Assembly (NCBI RefSeq): GCF_000876015.1
Contig: NZ_BBQM01000023.1
Coordinates: 1 to 64,000, forward strand
Reading direction: 5' to 3'
Origin: Cupriavidus basilensis
GTDB taxonomy: Bacteria > Pseudomonadota > Gammaproteobacteria > Burkholderiales > Burkholderiaceae
DNA: 64,000 nucleotides
This document shows, piece after piece, positions 57,653 to 64,000 of this stretch. Within the stretch, counting starts at the first letter, position 1; each line of letters starts with the position of its first letter. The notes under the pieces were generated by a model. That model was not told the origin of the DNA. It was given only the letters and a program-made list of their open reading frames with translations, and ran no database searches. The position numbers and the translations under genes are program-made.

Positions 57653-57934
57653 TCAGGGCAGCGCCTGCCGCGCGTCCGGCGCGACCATCTCGCTCAGCAC
57701 CAGCGTCTCCTGCGCCAGCCCGGCCGCCAGCGACAACAGCCGGCCGCGCAGCTCCGCCGCCGGATTGTTCCCGCCCGACGCGGCGTAATCGCTTGCCACC
57801 GACAACAGCGCATGCAACTGCGCCGCCTTCTCGGCAGCCACGCTCAGCGGCGTCTCGCACGGCATGTGGGCGGTCACGAACATGTCGGCGCCGGTGTGCT
57901 CGACGGTGATGCCTTGGCGAGTGTGCTTAGGCAT
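57653..57934 (-). CDS. Small conserved-looking hypothetical protein
   Basis: Protein of 93 residues with no motif that I can name. It consists of a short strand-like start (GITVEHTGADMFVTAHMPCETPL) and two long alanine/leucine-rich amphipathic helices (about 31-85). It is similar in build to small DUF6124/DUF3077-type proteins of pseudomonads, a loose resemblance. GGAGG lies 6 bp upstream of the ATG. The preceding 33-codon frame overlaps its start by 8 bp, so translation may be coupled, and a structured RNA with terminator lies upstream on the same strand. Confidence 0.6.
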   Translation of the reverse strand: MPKHTRQGITVEHTGADMFVTAHMPCETPLSVAAEKAAQLHALLSVASDYAASGGNNPAAELRGRLLSLAAGLAQETLVLSEMVAPDARQALP

Positions 57935-58028
57935 GGGTGGCCTCCGCTTGGGGGATGGGCGGGTGGGCGGAGATACGGACGATGAAGAGAGATGAGTGCC
58001 CGGAATGGGCGAATGAAGACTTCGGCAT
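57927..58028 (-). CDS. Possible 33-residue leader ORF
   Basis: Short frame MPKSSFAHSGHSSLFIVRIS... of 33 codons with an excellent ribosome site, AGGAGG at 58034-58039, 5 bp before the ATG. Its stop (57927-57929) lies inside the start region of the 93-residue gene, 8 bp overlap, as in translationally coupled leader peptides. The upstream RNA element makes a regulatory leader (comparable with orfX of the phage P1 immI region) more likely than a free protein. No similarity can be claimed. Confidence 0.45.
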   Translation of the reverse strand: MPKSSFAHSGHSSLFIVRISAHPPIPQAEATHA

Positions 58029-58096
58029 GAGTGCCTCCTGTGAACGGGACTTCAATCCCGCACCCCGCTGTCAATCGAGGTGGGCGGGCGCAAGGC

Positions 58097-58118
58097 AGGG
58101 TTGACAGACCGACACAGG
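58097..58118 (-). other. Sequence complementary to the structured RNA
   Basis: The + strand text AGGGTTGACAG ACCGACACAGG is almost exactly repeated inverted at 58218-58241 (only two small insertions and one or two mismatches). On the minus strand it is the putative target or pairing partner of the single-stranded part of the 77-nt RNA. Between the arms lie hairpins GAGCC-CGAA-GGCTC (58125-58138) and CGCCC-GTAG-GGGCG (58152-58165). Confidence 0.65.
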
Positions 58119-58184
58119 ACCGGCGAGCCCGAAGGCTCCCCCACCCAGGCCCGCCCGTAGGGGCGTGCGAAGGCATAACGGACG

Positions 58185-58211
58185 AAAAAAAGCCGCCAGG
58201 AAATCGGCGGC
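58185..58211 (-). terminator. Intrinsic terminator of the structured RNA
   Basis: On the minus strand GCCGCC, an 8-base loop and GGCGGC (58192-58211) are followed by seven T (58185-58191). Readthrough would be needed to reach the downstream small genes. Confidence 0.8.
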
Positions 58212-58261
58212 CATCCGCCTGTGTTCGGGCTGTCAAACCCTGTCGCTGTTGTTTCAGCGAC
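58185..58261 (-). ncRNA. C4-like antisense RNA / attenuator
   Basis: A minus-strand RNA of about 77 nt can be drawn. It begins at a perfect 7-bp hairpin (GTCGCTG/CAGCGAC, 58242-58261), just after a -10 box TATACT (58268-58273). It continues through an unpaired 24-nt segment (58218-58241) that is complementary to 58097-58118 further down the same transcript, and ends in a terminator hairpin with seven T. Size, two hairpins, central antisense segment and the following short ORF with strong ribosome site resemble C4 antisense RNA of phages P1/P7, which controls a leader ORF and downstream genes. I could not run a covariance search. Confidence 0.58.
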
Positions 58262-58474
58262 CCACGAAGTATACCTTTGGCCGCACTAGGCTGGAAGCCG
58301 CGCCAGGGAACGGATGTGTAAACTTTTGATTCCGATCCGCCAGCGACAACATCATGCACTACGTGGGAGGTACACCGCCATCCAGTTGGCCGCTTACAAC
58401 ATACCGAGGGTCGCCCATACCTCCTCCAGTGCCGGCCTGCTAATTTAGAGGCTCGAACCACGCGAAGGACACGC

Positions 58475-58816
58475 ATGCCCAAGCAACGATACCCCTGGAC
58501 CCGACACGCCGCCGCCGGCGCCATCGCACTCGCCACCCTCTTTGCAGGCTGCGCTGCCCAATCCCCCATGACGCCCATCCCCAACCCCGGCCCCCAAGGC
58601 GCCCGCGGCACCCCTGAAGGCTGCCAGGCCGACAAGCTCGGCGACGACGCCCTCATCGGCAAGACCGAAGCAGATGCCATCGCCCTGCTCCAGGGCTGCG
58701 CGTGGCGCTTCGGTAATCGCGAAGGGCAGCATATGCCTGGGACAATGGATTACAACCCGCAGCGGCGGACGTTGGATGTTAAGGATGGGAAGGTGGTGGG
58801 GGTTAGGCGGGGGTGA
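58475..58816 (+). CDS. Lipoprotein with proteinase inhibitor I78-like domain
   Basis: Exported lipoprotein of 113 residues. Signal peptide about 1-25 ending in lipobox LFAGC, so Cys26 is lipidated. A Pro-rich spacer (about 33-45) leads to a domain (about 49-113): CQADKLGDDALIGKTEADA, then MPGTMDYNPQRRTLDVKDG and VVGVRRG. The TMDYxPxRLxVxxD pattern is typical of the I78 inhibitor family (elastase inhibitor AFLEI type). It probably inhibits serine proteases in the periplasm or at the surface. GAAGGA precedes the ATG. Confidence 0.82.
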   Translation: MPKQRYPWTRHAAAGAIALATLFAGCAAQSPMTPIPNPGPQGARGTPEGCQADKLGDDALIGKTEADAIALLQGCAWRFGNREGQHMPGTMDYNPQRRTLDVKDGKVVGVRRG

Positions 58817-59762
58817 GGGATGGGGGATATTTGTTTGGTGAGGATGGCTGATATCGGCCAGAAGCTGCCGGTCAGCATTTATTCTTGTCTGACCGCCTCA
58901 GGTCGGTAACTGCCCTCTGTGTCCGGCGCTCGACCCTGTTGCGAGGTCGTATGCAGACCCAGTGTGTGGCAGCTTGCCAGGCGCGCGCGAGGCAGCGTCG
59001 GCTTCGGCGTGCTGGCAACTGGCGGCCCAGAAGTCCCGCTCAGCCTGACCGGCCCCGCTGGCGCCTCCGCGCGTCAGCGCGGTCCCAGCCTCGAGGTCGG
59101 GTAGGCGTGCTGCCCGCTACTGACGGTGCCGGCTTGGGCGGCGTGCCGGCCGGTGCCGGCGTCGTCTCGGTTCGGGCTGCAAGGTGAGCCAGCATGTGGG
59201 CGCTGGAGTCTGCTCTCTCTCACGGGTGTGCGTGCCGGCAGTTGGTGGCCCCGGCCGGTCGCTGCCGGTGCCGTGGGGCAGTGGGGGCGCTAGCCGGCTC
59301 ACGGATGAGCGGTTCGCATCGGCACGCCGGCAGCTGGTGGGCCTGTCCGCGCATGGCGTTGCCGTGCGGGATGCGGACCAGGTCCGGTGCGAGCCGAGGT
59401 GCGCCGGCGGGCTGGCAACCCGCGGCGCTGAAGACCCTGGCCAGCTTGCCCGGCAACGCTGGCGCCTGTAGCTCTCTGCCTGCGCAGGCCTGATGCTAGC
59501 CTCTCGCGGGAGGGCCAGCCGGTCCGTACACGCCTCACGGCGGTGGCCGGTAGCCTTGTCGACCATGCTGGCGTCGGCGGCGCTGCCGACGCTGCCAGCA
59601 ACGGCGGCCCGGAACGGTGACGTCTGAGCAGTGTGGGCGAGGAGAGTGGCCGTGCACGTCACCGCTACAATGGCCGCAGCCATTTGCAGACATTCGACAG
59701 TCTGTGGAGAATCGCCTACGGCGCGCGAGAAAATAATCCGAAAAAGATTTGGGGAAAGACGG
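58817..59762. other. Non-coding or degenerate GC-rich interval
   Basis: Almost 950 bp without a believable gene. Frames on both strands are interrupted or have improbable composition (Arg, Pro and Ser rich). GCCGGTGCCGG-like words recur at 59134-59280. The last part (about 59640-59760) becomes AT-richer and leads into the small gene at 59763. It may be the remains of a longer gene, for example a polymorphic toxin tail, but I see no proof. Confidence 0.45.
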
Positions 59763-60080
59763 ATGACAGTGTTACGGGGCTATCTTCACGATGTCTGGCT
59801 CTGTCCGGACGACTTCGGCAACCGCCTTCCCGCATGTATCCCTCATGGACCTGACGGCGACGCGGCGCGTTCGTTGAACGAGCCGGGGAGTGAATGGGTC
59901 TGGACGTTCTGGGCATCATCACATGCTGATGCGATGAGTATTTACTATTCCTTTGTCGGTTATGGGGAGTATTTGCCGAGCGTTGAAGACCTTCTTCCCT
60001 ACTCACAAGCCATGTGTGAGCGGCAAACCGATTATTTGACGCAGCATCCCTGTTCGGATCAACCATGCCATCGTGCTTAG
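59763..60080 (+). CDS. Small acidic hypothetical protein, immunity-like
   Basis: Protein of 105 residues, starting MTVLRGYLHDVWLCPDDFGN. It is rich in aromatic residues (Trp, Tyr, Phe) and acidic residues (WVWTFWASSHADAMSIYYSFVGYGEYLPSVEDLLP), the composition of immunity proteins of contact-dependent or polymorphic toxins. Codon use is less GC-biased than in the metabolic part of the window, which suggests transfer. An earlier start (59631) would add unlikely sequence. No toxin gene is beside it. Confidence 0.55.
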   Translation: MTVLRGYLHDVWLCPDDFGNRLPACIPHGPDGDAARSLNEPGSEWVWTFWASSHADAMSIYYSFVGYGEYLPSVEDLLPYSQAMCERQTDYLTQHPCSDQPCHRA

Positions 60081-60307
60081 GTGCGATCGCATCGACCCTC
60101 CTGCTGCCGGACCCTCCTCAATGTGCAACGCTGAAACGTGCGTCAGCTAGCCATCGGTTGTCCGCTAAGGGTCGATAACGGCCGCGGCATCCCGCTGAAT
60201 TTCTGCTCGATTGGGAAGCCAAGACTCTCGGAACCCACGAGCAGTGACCTTGGTCGAGAATTGACGGTAATTGCTCCTCACAAGACGCCAACTGAAAAGC
60301 ACCAGTC

Positions 60308-60835
60308 ATGACACACCTAACCGATATCTTTGCAGACTGCAAGTACCTCTATCTCGACAGGTTGTTCGAACCGACCGAGAATCAATTGACGATGCGAATC
60401 CTCGAGGCTAGGGGAAATGGTCCGATCCCACCCTCACTTCTGGACGCCGAACCGTTGAAGCCCCTGAAGGAGCATCTCGGCGACGCGAAGACCATTGAGC
60501 ATTGTGCGGGTTGCCGTATCTTCGAAATTACGTGGACGAGCTATGTTGGATATTCTGTGCTCAACGAAAGCTTCGCGCTACCAGAGCCGGAGACTTCTAT
60601 CCGCATTGGTCATCTCTTTGTCGAATATACGTCGTCCACCTACCTGGACTATCTCAAGCAAGCTTCTTGGGCCTGTGCGGACTACCCCGGCCCATACAGG
60701 CATTGGGCCGCGCTCTGTCTAAATCATATTGTTGACGTCGCCTCCGTCGACGAGCCAACAGTCGCAGTCTCGATTTCGTCAGAAAATGAAAGCGTCCAGC
60801 AGGGCAACTTCAACGTTCAGATTCACCGCAGTTGA
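60308..60835 (+). CDS. Hypothetical protein, immunity-like
   Basis: Protein of 175 residues without signal peptide or membrane helix. A beta-rich centre (CRIFEITWTSYVGYSVLNESF, then IRIGHLFVEYTSSTYLDYLKQASWACADYPGPYRHWAALCLNHIVDV) is typical of small globular immunity proteins, which often end in such a helix plus acidic strand. Codon use is near neutral for GC, unlike the neighbours at 1-57 kb. No named family recognised. It stands alone in its direction before the toxin-antitoxin pair. Confidence 0.65.
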   Translation: MTHLTDIFADCKYLYLDRLFEPTENQLTMRILEARGNGPIPPSLLDAEPLKPLKEHLGDAKTIEHCAGCRIFEITWTSYVGYSVLNESFALPEPETSIRIGHLFVEYTSSTYLDYLKQASWACADYPGPYRHWAALCLNHIVDVASVDEPTVAVSISSENESVQQGNFNVQIHRS

Positions 60836-60958
60836 CATTGATGTTCGCCATCTTCCGGGTGTGCTGGGGCAATGCCGTGGATGGATAGTCGCTCTTGGCA
60901 CTATTGAAAGACCGCGGCAGCCGTTCGTATCAGGTGAGCCTTTGGCACAAGACACCCG

Positions 60959-61663
60959 TTAGTGGCTAGGTGAATCAAAGCCCCCTCCTCCATTGGATCC
61001 ACCTAACTCGTCCCCGCCAAGCCCCAACAGAAAATCACCTGCCAGTTCCACACACGAATCAAAACTCAATTGAAACCCCAGCCGCCGGATGCTGTTGAAC
61101 TGCTCCCGCATGATCGGCGCGCCAGCCCTTACTTGCTCGACAAAAGCCCGTGCATGCCGACCCAGATACGGCGCGGCGGCACTCAACGCTTGTGGCTCCC
61201 GCTCGATCACCATAGCCAGATCGAACAAGTCCCGCGCCGTCGCACGGTCGCCCCGATGGTAGAGCTTCTTGGCCACGATTTCCGCCGCGGTCTCGACCTT
61301 GACAGGCTGTCCCATGATTTCCCAGACTTCGAAGGGGTTTTCGGTGAGGTTCTGAGCGGCGACGATATCGATCTCGCCCGCATCGAGGACCAGCTTGACA
61401 AAGTTTGCTTGCTCCAGATAGTCGGCCGAAATCGCTTCCGCCGCATCGCTTAGACGGGGCGTCACATAGCCAATATATTGCGGGTCTGGCACAAACAGAT
61501 CGATATCGCGGGACAGCCGATGGTCATAGCGAAGCATCAGAACGGTGCCACCGCCAAATGTCCAGAACGGCTCGATCCCACCATGCTTACGCACCTCATC
61601 CATCAAGGTAAAGGCATGCGGAAACAGGCTTTCCCAGGTGTCGCCTCTCAGTTTCACCTTCAT
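60959..61663 (-). CDS. AbiEii/AbiGii-type nucleotidyltransferase toxin
   Basis: Nucleotidyltransferase of 234 residues, toxin part of a type IV-like toxin-antitoxin or abortive-infection system. FWTFGGGTVLMLRYDH near 36-51 followed by RLSRDIDLFVP near 52-62 is the GG(x)nDxD signature, with both metal-binding Asp residues present. AAEIVAKKLYHRGDRATARDLFDLAMV near 128-154 is the conserved helix with Lys and Asp-Leu-x-Asp. The ATG at 61663 overlaps the antitoxin stop (ATGA), GGAGG lies 9 bp upstream. The end SNGGGGFDSPSH is low-complexity. Confidence 0.85.
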   Translation of the reverse strand: MKVKLRGDTWESLFPHAFTLMDEVRKHGGIEPFWTFGGGTVLMLRYDHRLSRDIDLFVPDPQYIGYVTPRLSDAAEAISADYLEQANFVKLVLDAGEIDIVAAQNLTENPFEVWEIMGQPVKVETAAEIVAKKLYHRGDRATARDLFDLAMVIEREPQALSAAAPYLGRHARAFVEQVRAGAPIMREQFNSIRRLGFQLSFDSCVELAGDFLLGLGGDELGGSNGGGGFDSPSH

Positions 61664-62163
61664 GCCCACAGACCTCCGCGCGTGGCCGTCAACGCCTGCG
61701 CCAACTTGCGCAAGTTCTTCCAGATCTCGGATGGTTTGCGCTGCTGCCTGGTGGCGACTTCCGCCACGACCTTGGCGACTAGCTGGAGCGGGGCTTCGTC
61801 GAGGACCTGGGCGAGATGCGGACGGAAGGCCGGCGGCACCTGGCCAGTGACCAACGCCTGCTCAAGTTCCTCGGGCGTCAGTTCTCCGACATAGCTGACA
61901 CTGGCCCCTTTCGCGGCCATCCACAGCGCCCTGGTTGGCCTTCCCTCGGCTTGCCGTTTGGATTCCGGATCACCCACCTCCAGCGACAAACCAAGCACAT
62001 CCAGCAGCCGCCCCAGGGTATCGAGTGTGGCATTGACGTGACCCTGCTCTATCCCATTGAGTGACTGACGCGATACATTAGCCATCTCCGCCAATTGTTG
62101 CTGCGTGAGGCCCAAAGCGATCCGCTTGCCCTGGACGGCAGTACCGAGCGTTGCTGCGTTCAT
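61660..62163 (-). CDS. XRE-type HTH antitoxin of the AbiEii pair
   Basis: DNA-binding antitoxin of 167 residues. The Cro/C1 helix-turn-helix lies at about 10-65 (GKRIALGLTQQQLAEMANVSRQSLNGIEQGH, then ATLDTLGRLLDVLGLSLEV). The C-terminal half (about 95-165) is helical and should bind the toxin. The start at 62163 has TGGAGG 6 bp upstream. It overlaps the toxin gene by 4 bp. The promoter contains a perfect 11-bp inverted repeat, expected for autorepression. It replaces the winged-helix AbiEi partner of classical AbiE systems. Confidence 0.86.
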   Translation of the reverse strand: MNAATLGTAVQGKRIALGLTQQQLAEMANVSRQSLNGIEQGHVNATLDTLGRLLDVLGLSLEVGDPESKRQAEGRPTRALWMAAKGASVSYVGELTPEELEQALVTGQVPPAFRPHLAQVLDEAPLQLVAKVVAEVATRQQRKPSEIWKNLRKLAQALTATRGGLWA

Positions 62164-62171
62164 CTTGCCCT

Positions 62172-62203
62172 CCAATTTTGTCAAGTATAGACGACAAAAT
62201 TGG
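62172..62203. promoter_or_regulatory. Autoregulatory operator of the toxin-antitoxin operon
   Basis: CCAATTTTGTC (62172-62182) and its exact complement GACAAAATTGG (62193-62203) flank 10 bp that contain the minus-strand -10 box TATACT. It lies 9 bp upstream of the antitoxin start codon, beside the ribosome site, so antitoxin binding would block transcription. Confidence 0.72.
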
Positions 62204-62477
62204 CTTGGCCTATGCTTTCTGGGCCACAGGATATACCCTGCGCCGTCTGGGACGTAACCGCATATCATTTCAGCCAACCAAAGCGAAAGCGGGCTTGATG
62301 ATTGCCCCGATGAGGCCGCCATGCCCCCTAACCGATATGACCGCCAACGGCCAGGAGCGGTCATCGACGGTTTGCTGTCCACTTGGTTTTACAGCGCCTC
62401 AATCGATTTTCCTATGTAGAAGCAGTCTAAAATGTAAACTTGGTCCTGAGATCTACGCGCCTACCCGGGGGGGCTTC

Positions 62478-62801
62478 ATGAATCCACGACGCGTTCACGA
62501 ACTTATGCGTCAGCATTTTCCATCTGTGGACGCGGCATCAAGAGAATGGATTCATATCATCGCTCCTGATGGTCTTCGCGAACCAGAACTACTGCATTTG
62601 CTAGAGAGATTTATCCCAGCAGACTTTGTTCTCATCGAAGTGCATCGAAAGCTTGGCGGCTATATTGCCAGAGATGAGGCTATTAAATTTACTGCCGCTC
62701 ACTGGGGTGAAGGCGAGATCCACATAGCCGACCGGGATTTTCGTGGTTTCGTTGTCATTGGCCATAATGGCGTTGCAACTGGGTGGTCCGACAAAAAGTA
62801 G
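62478..62801 (+). CDS. Hypothetical protein, possible immunity protein
   Basis: Protein of 107 residues. A helical first half (NPRRVHELMRQHFPSVDAASREWIHIIAPDGLREPELLHLLERFIP) precedes a beta-rich second half (DFVLIEVHRKLGGYIARDEAIKFTAAHWGEGEIHIADRDFRGFVVIGHNGVATGW). The ATG at 62478 follows a run of G that may serve as ribosome site. No toxin or named family recognised; the size and build suit an orphan immunity protein. Codon use is less GC-rich than in the metabolic part. The 300 bp upstream hold the toxin-antitoxin operator and no other gene. Confidence 0.6.
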   Translation: MNPRRVHELMRQHFPSVDAASREWIHIIAPDGLREPELLHLLERFIPADFVLIEVHRKLGGYIARDEAIKFTAAHWGEGEIHIADRDFRGFVVIGHNGVATGWSDKK

Positions 62802-63098
62802 CGCCGAGTCCTTCTCTCGTTCGTCCTTTAGGCTTCCTGCGGCGACGGTCCGCCAAGGGTCGACCACAGCCCGTCGCCGCTGGGTTCACCAGCCGCCCTG
62901 GGCAATCGGGCACTTACCGGCCATCTGCGAACATTGGCGAGCGACTTCGCGTAAACGTTGTGGCGGCCGATATGGCTCAGCGACGGAACTCCGACTGCGA
63001 CCGTGTTCGTGACATTTACGATTGAAGCGACCGCCCATCACCCTAAACGTACAGGCTCAGTACCCGGCTGCGGTTGGAAGCAGTCATGCTTCGCGTGC
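62802..63098. other. Interval without a recognisable gene
   Basis: About 300 bp with no supported gene. It contains TCCGCCAAGGGTCGACCAC (62849-62867), which is 16 of 19 identical with TCCGCTAAGGGTCGATAAC at 60161-60179 behind the other orphan small gene. Confidence 0.4.
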
Positions 63099-63497
63099 TC
63101 AGTCCCTGCAGTAGCCTTCGCCCGCCCGGACCGTCAAACAGTTCTTCTTGTCGGCGAGCCATTTCATTCCGGTCTCGGCGCCGTCGGTGGCGCGAATGAC
63201 CTCCCTGGTCCCGTCGCGGTCGAATTCGATTCCGCCATCGGCATACCTGCCCTCGAACTTGCGCGGACCATCGAGATTCTGCACGGTGACATCGTACTTA
63301 CCATGGCCACCGACCAGCTCAAGGAACGTGCCTTCCGGTCCGGTCCACTTGCCGAGCCATTCATCAGTGCGCGGTGCACTGACGGTAGCCGGCGTGTTTT
63401 CCGCACTCTTCTGAGAGAATGAGTTGCGATCCGAGCATCCGGCCATGGAAACGATGGCGACCAGCAATGCGGCGAGGAAGATATGGGGTGTCTTCAT
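63099..63497 (-). CDS. Small lipoprotein of unknown function
   Basis: Exported protein of 132 residues. Signal peptide about 1-18 with lipobox SMAGC, lipid-modified Cys about residue 20. The mature part (WLGKWTGPEGTFLEL near 45, DVTVQNLDGPRKFEGRYADGGIEFDRDG, then ETGMKWLADKKNCLTVRAGEGYC) is a small beta sandwich of a type common in Burkholderia and Pseudomonas lipoproteins; the last two Cys probably form a disulfide. The function is unknown. The start at 63497 is chosen from the signal peptide; a Met eight codons upstream is possible. Confidence 0.8.
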   Translation of the reverse strand: MKTPHIFLAALLVAIVSMAGCSDRNSFSQKSAENTPATVSAPRTDEWLGKWTGPEGTFLELVGGHGKYDVTVQNLDGPRKFEGRYADGGIEFDRDGTREVIRATDGAETGMKWLADKKNCLTVRAGEGYCRD

Positions 63498-63703
63498 CAG
63501 TCGACTGACATGGGAATACATATGCGGATTTTCGCACGGCTGTCGAACAGGCTCTGTCCGCGCCCCTCTGATTGCCCGCCGTGCGGCCACGGACCAGTCA
63601 AATCGCCATTTCTTGCAGGAGTCGGGATCGACGCGTCAACGGTAGCGCGATTCGCCATACCTTCTGCTACGAGGGACTTTCGCTTACCTCTTGCCGGTTA
63701 GCT

Positions 63704-63735
63704 GGCGAGTACTGTATATTTATACAGTACTCGCC
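63704..63735. promoter_or_regulatory. LexA (SOS) box within a 32-bp palindrome
   Basis: TACTGTATATTTATACAGTA (63710-63729) matches the LexA consensus CTGT-N8-ACAG exactly. The symmetry goes further: arms of 15 bp (63704-63718 and 63721-63735) are perfect complements. It lies 77 bp before the start of the gene at the right edge, which is therefore probably SOS-induced. Confidence 0.82.
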
Positions 63736-63812
63736 GCATCCCGGAAAAGCTGGCTCCTGAAGTCAATCCTGTGCGGCGCCCGTGCTTTCTCTCCCCACCT
63801 CGAAAGGCAATC

Positions 63813-64000
63813 ATGTTCGTGGACCGCACCGAAATCATCAACGCCGCCAAGGCCCTGCGCGCCAGCCAGGAAGAATCCAGGTACAGCAAGCTCGTCGCGC
63901 TCGCGAACAAGCAACTCAAGGCCATGCAAACGGCAATCCAGAAGGGCAAGGAAGAATTCGAGACCAGACTGGTACTTGACATCAATGAAGACAATCCGCA
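63813..64000 (+). CDS. SOS-box-linked hypothetical protein, 5' part only
   Basis: Open frame from the ATG at 63813 (AAAGG 6 bp upstream) to the window edge, 62 codons without stop. It encodes MFVDRTEIINAAKALRAS and a Lys/Glu/Gln-rich helix (KLVALANKQLKAMQTAIQKG) that could form a coiled coil. No family recognised from this part. The LexA box upstream suggests a DNA damage-induced role, such as a mobile-element, mutagenesis or cell-division function. The 3' part lies outside the window. Confidence 0.65.
   Translation, partial: MFVDRTEIINAAKALRASQEESRYSKLVALANKQLKAMQTAIQKGKEEFETRLVLDINEDNP

Noticed and set aside
57874..58680. 268-codon minus-strand frame
   Set aside because: It passes through the terminator, the structured RNA and the antisense of the I78 lipoprotein; composition is not protein-like. 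Only the 33-codon frame with AGGAGG was kept as a possible leader.
59117..59683. 188-codon minus-strand frame in the gene-poor stretch
   Set aside because: Arg/Pro/Ser/Thr-rich, no domain and no ribosome site; overlapping frames on the other strand look equally poor.

Overview
The window is a 64 kb piece of a GC-rich betaproteobacterial chromosome or megaplasmid. Three periplasmic Bug/TctC-type solute receptors, two Burkholderiales-type 16-strand porins, many LysR regulators and dense catabolic operons point to Burkholderiales, most likely Cupriavidus or a close relative; this assignment is inference from gene style. I see no rRNA, tRNA, CRISPR array, transposase or origin.

Layout. 0-11 kb: a HAD phosphatase, then a 2-hydroxyacid cluster (mandelate racemase-like enzyme with the complete active site, nitrilase, LctP permease, LysR, a 1,015-residue FAD/Fe-S D-2-hydroxyacid dehydrogenase, a glyoxylate aminotransferase, GntR). 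11.6-16.3 kb: a MacA-MacB-outer-membrane efflux operon whose outer membrane factor seems to carry an internal in-frame deletion. 16.3-19.5 kb: ketopantoate reductase-like protein, a lipoprotein and a porin. 19.9-26.1 kb: a leftward operon with three different 2-hydroxyacid oxidising enzymes, an RraA-family protein and two Bug receptors. 26.2-37 kb: a LysR-controlled group with an epimerase, aldehyde dehydrogenase, metallo-hydrolase, a complete Liv-type ABC importer, an alpha/beta hydrolase and an SCP2-like protein; a near-identical 19-bp site lies at both ends. 36.8-40.2 kb: IclR, SDR, Bug receptor and a dihydroxyacetophenone dioxygenase-like cupin behind a perfect 15-bp inverted repeat. 40.4-42 kb: a lone DUF262-HNH (GmrSD/SspE-like) protein. 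42.2-47.1 kb: LysR, class III CoA transferase, acyl-CoA dehydrogenase and NCS1 permease. 47.1-57.1 kb: TetR and a compact aromatic operon (CoA ligase, VOC dioxygenase, CoA-thioester type flavin monooxygenase, thioesterase, maleate isomerase, MFS permease, hydrolase, porin).

57.4-64 kb is different: small genes, AT-richer stretches, lipoproteins, solitary immunity-like proteins, an HTH/AbiEii toxin-antitoxin pair, a 77-nt minus-strand structured RNA resembling phage C4 antisense RNA, and a 32-bp palindrome containing a perfect LexA box in front of a gene that runs off the right edge. This is the accessory end of the window.

The catabolic genes share a theme: capture of organic acids by periplasmic receptors, permeases and porins, then oxidation of 2-hydroxy acids or CoA activation and hydroxylation of aromatic acids, ending in pyruvate- or fumarate-level intermediates. 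A second theme is structural: 9-bp (three-codon) tandem repeats sit at the ends of many of these genes, on both strands.
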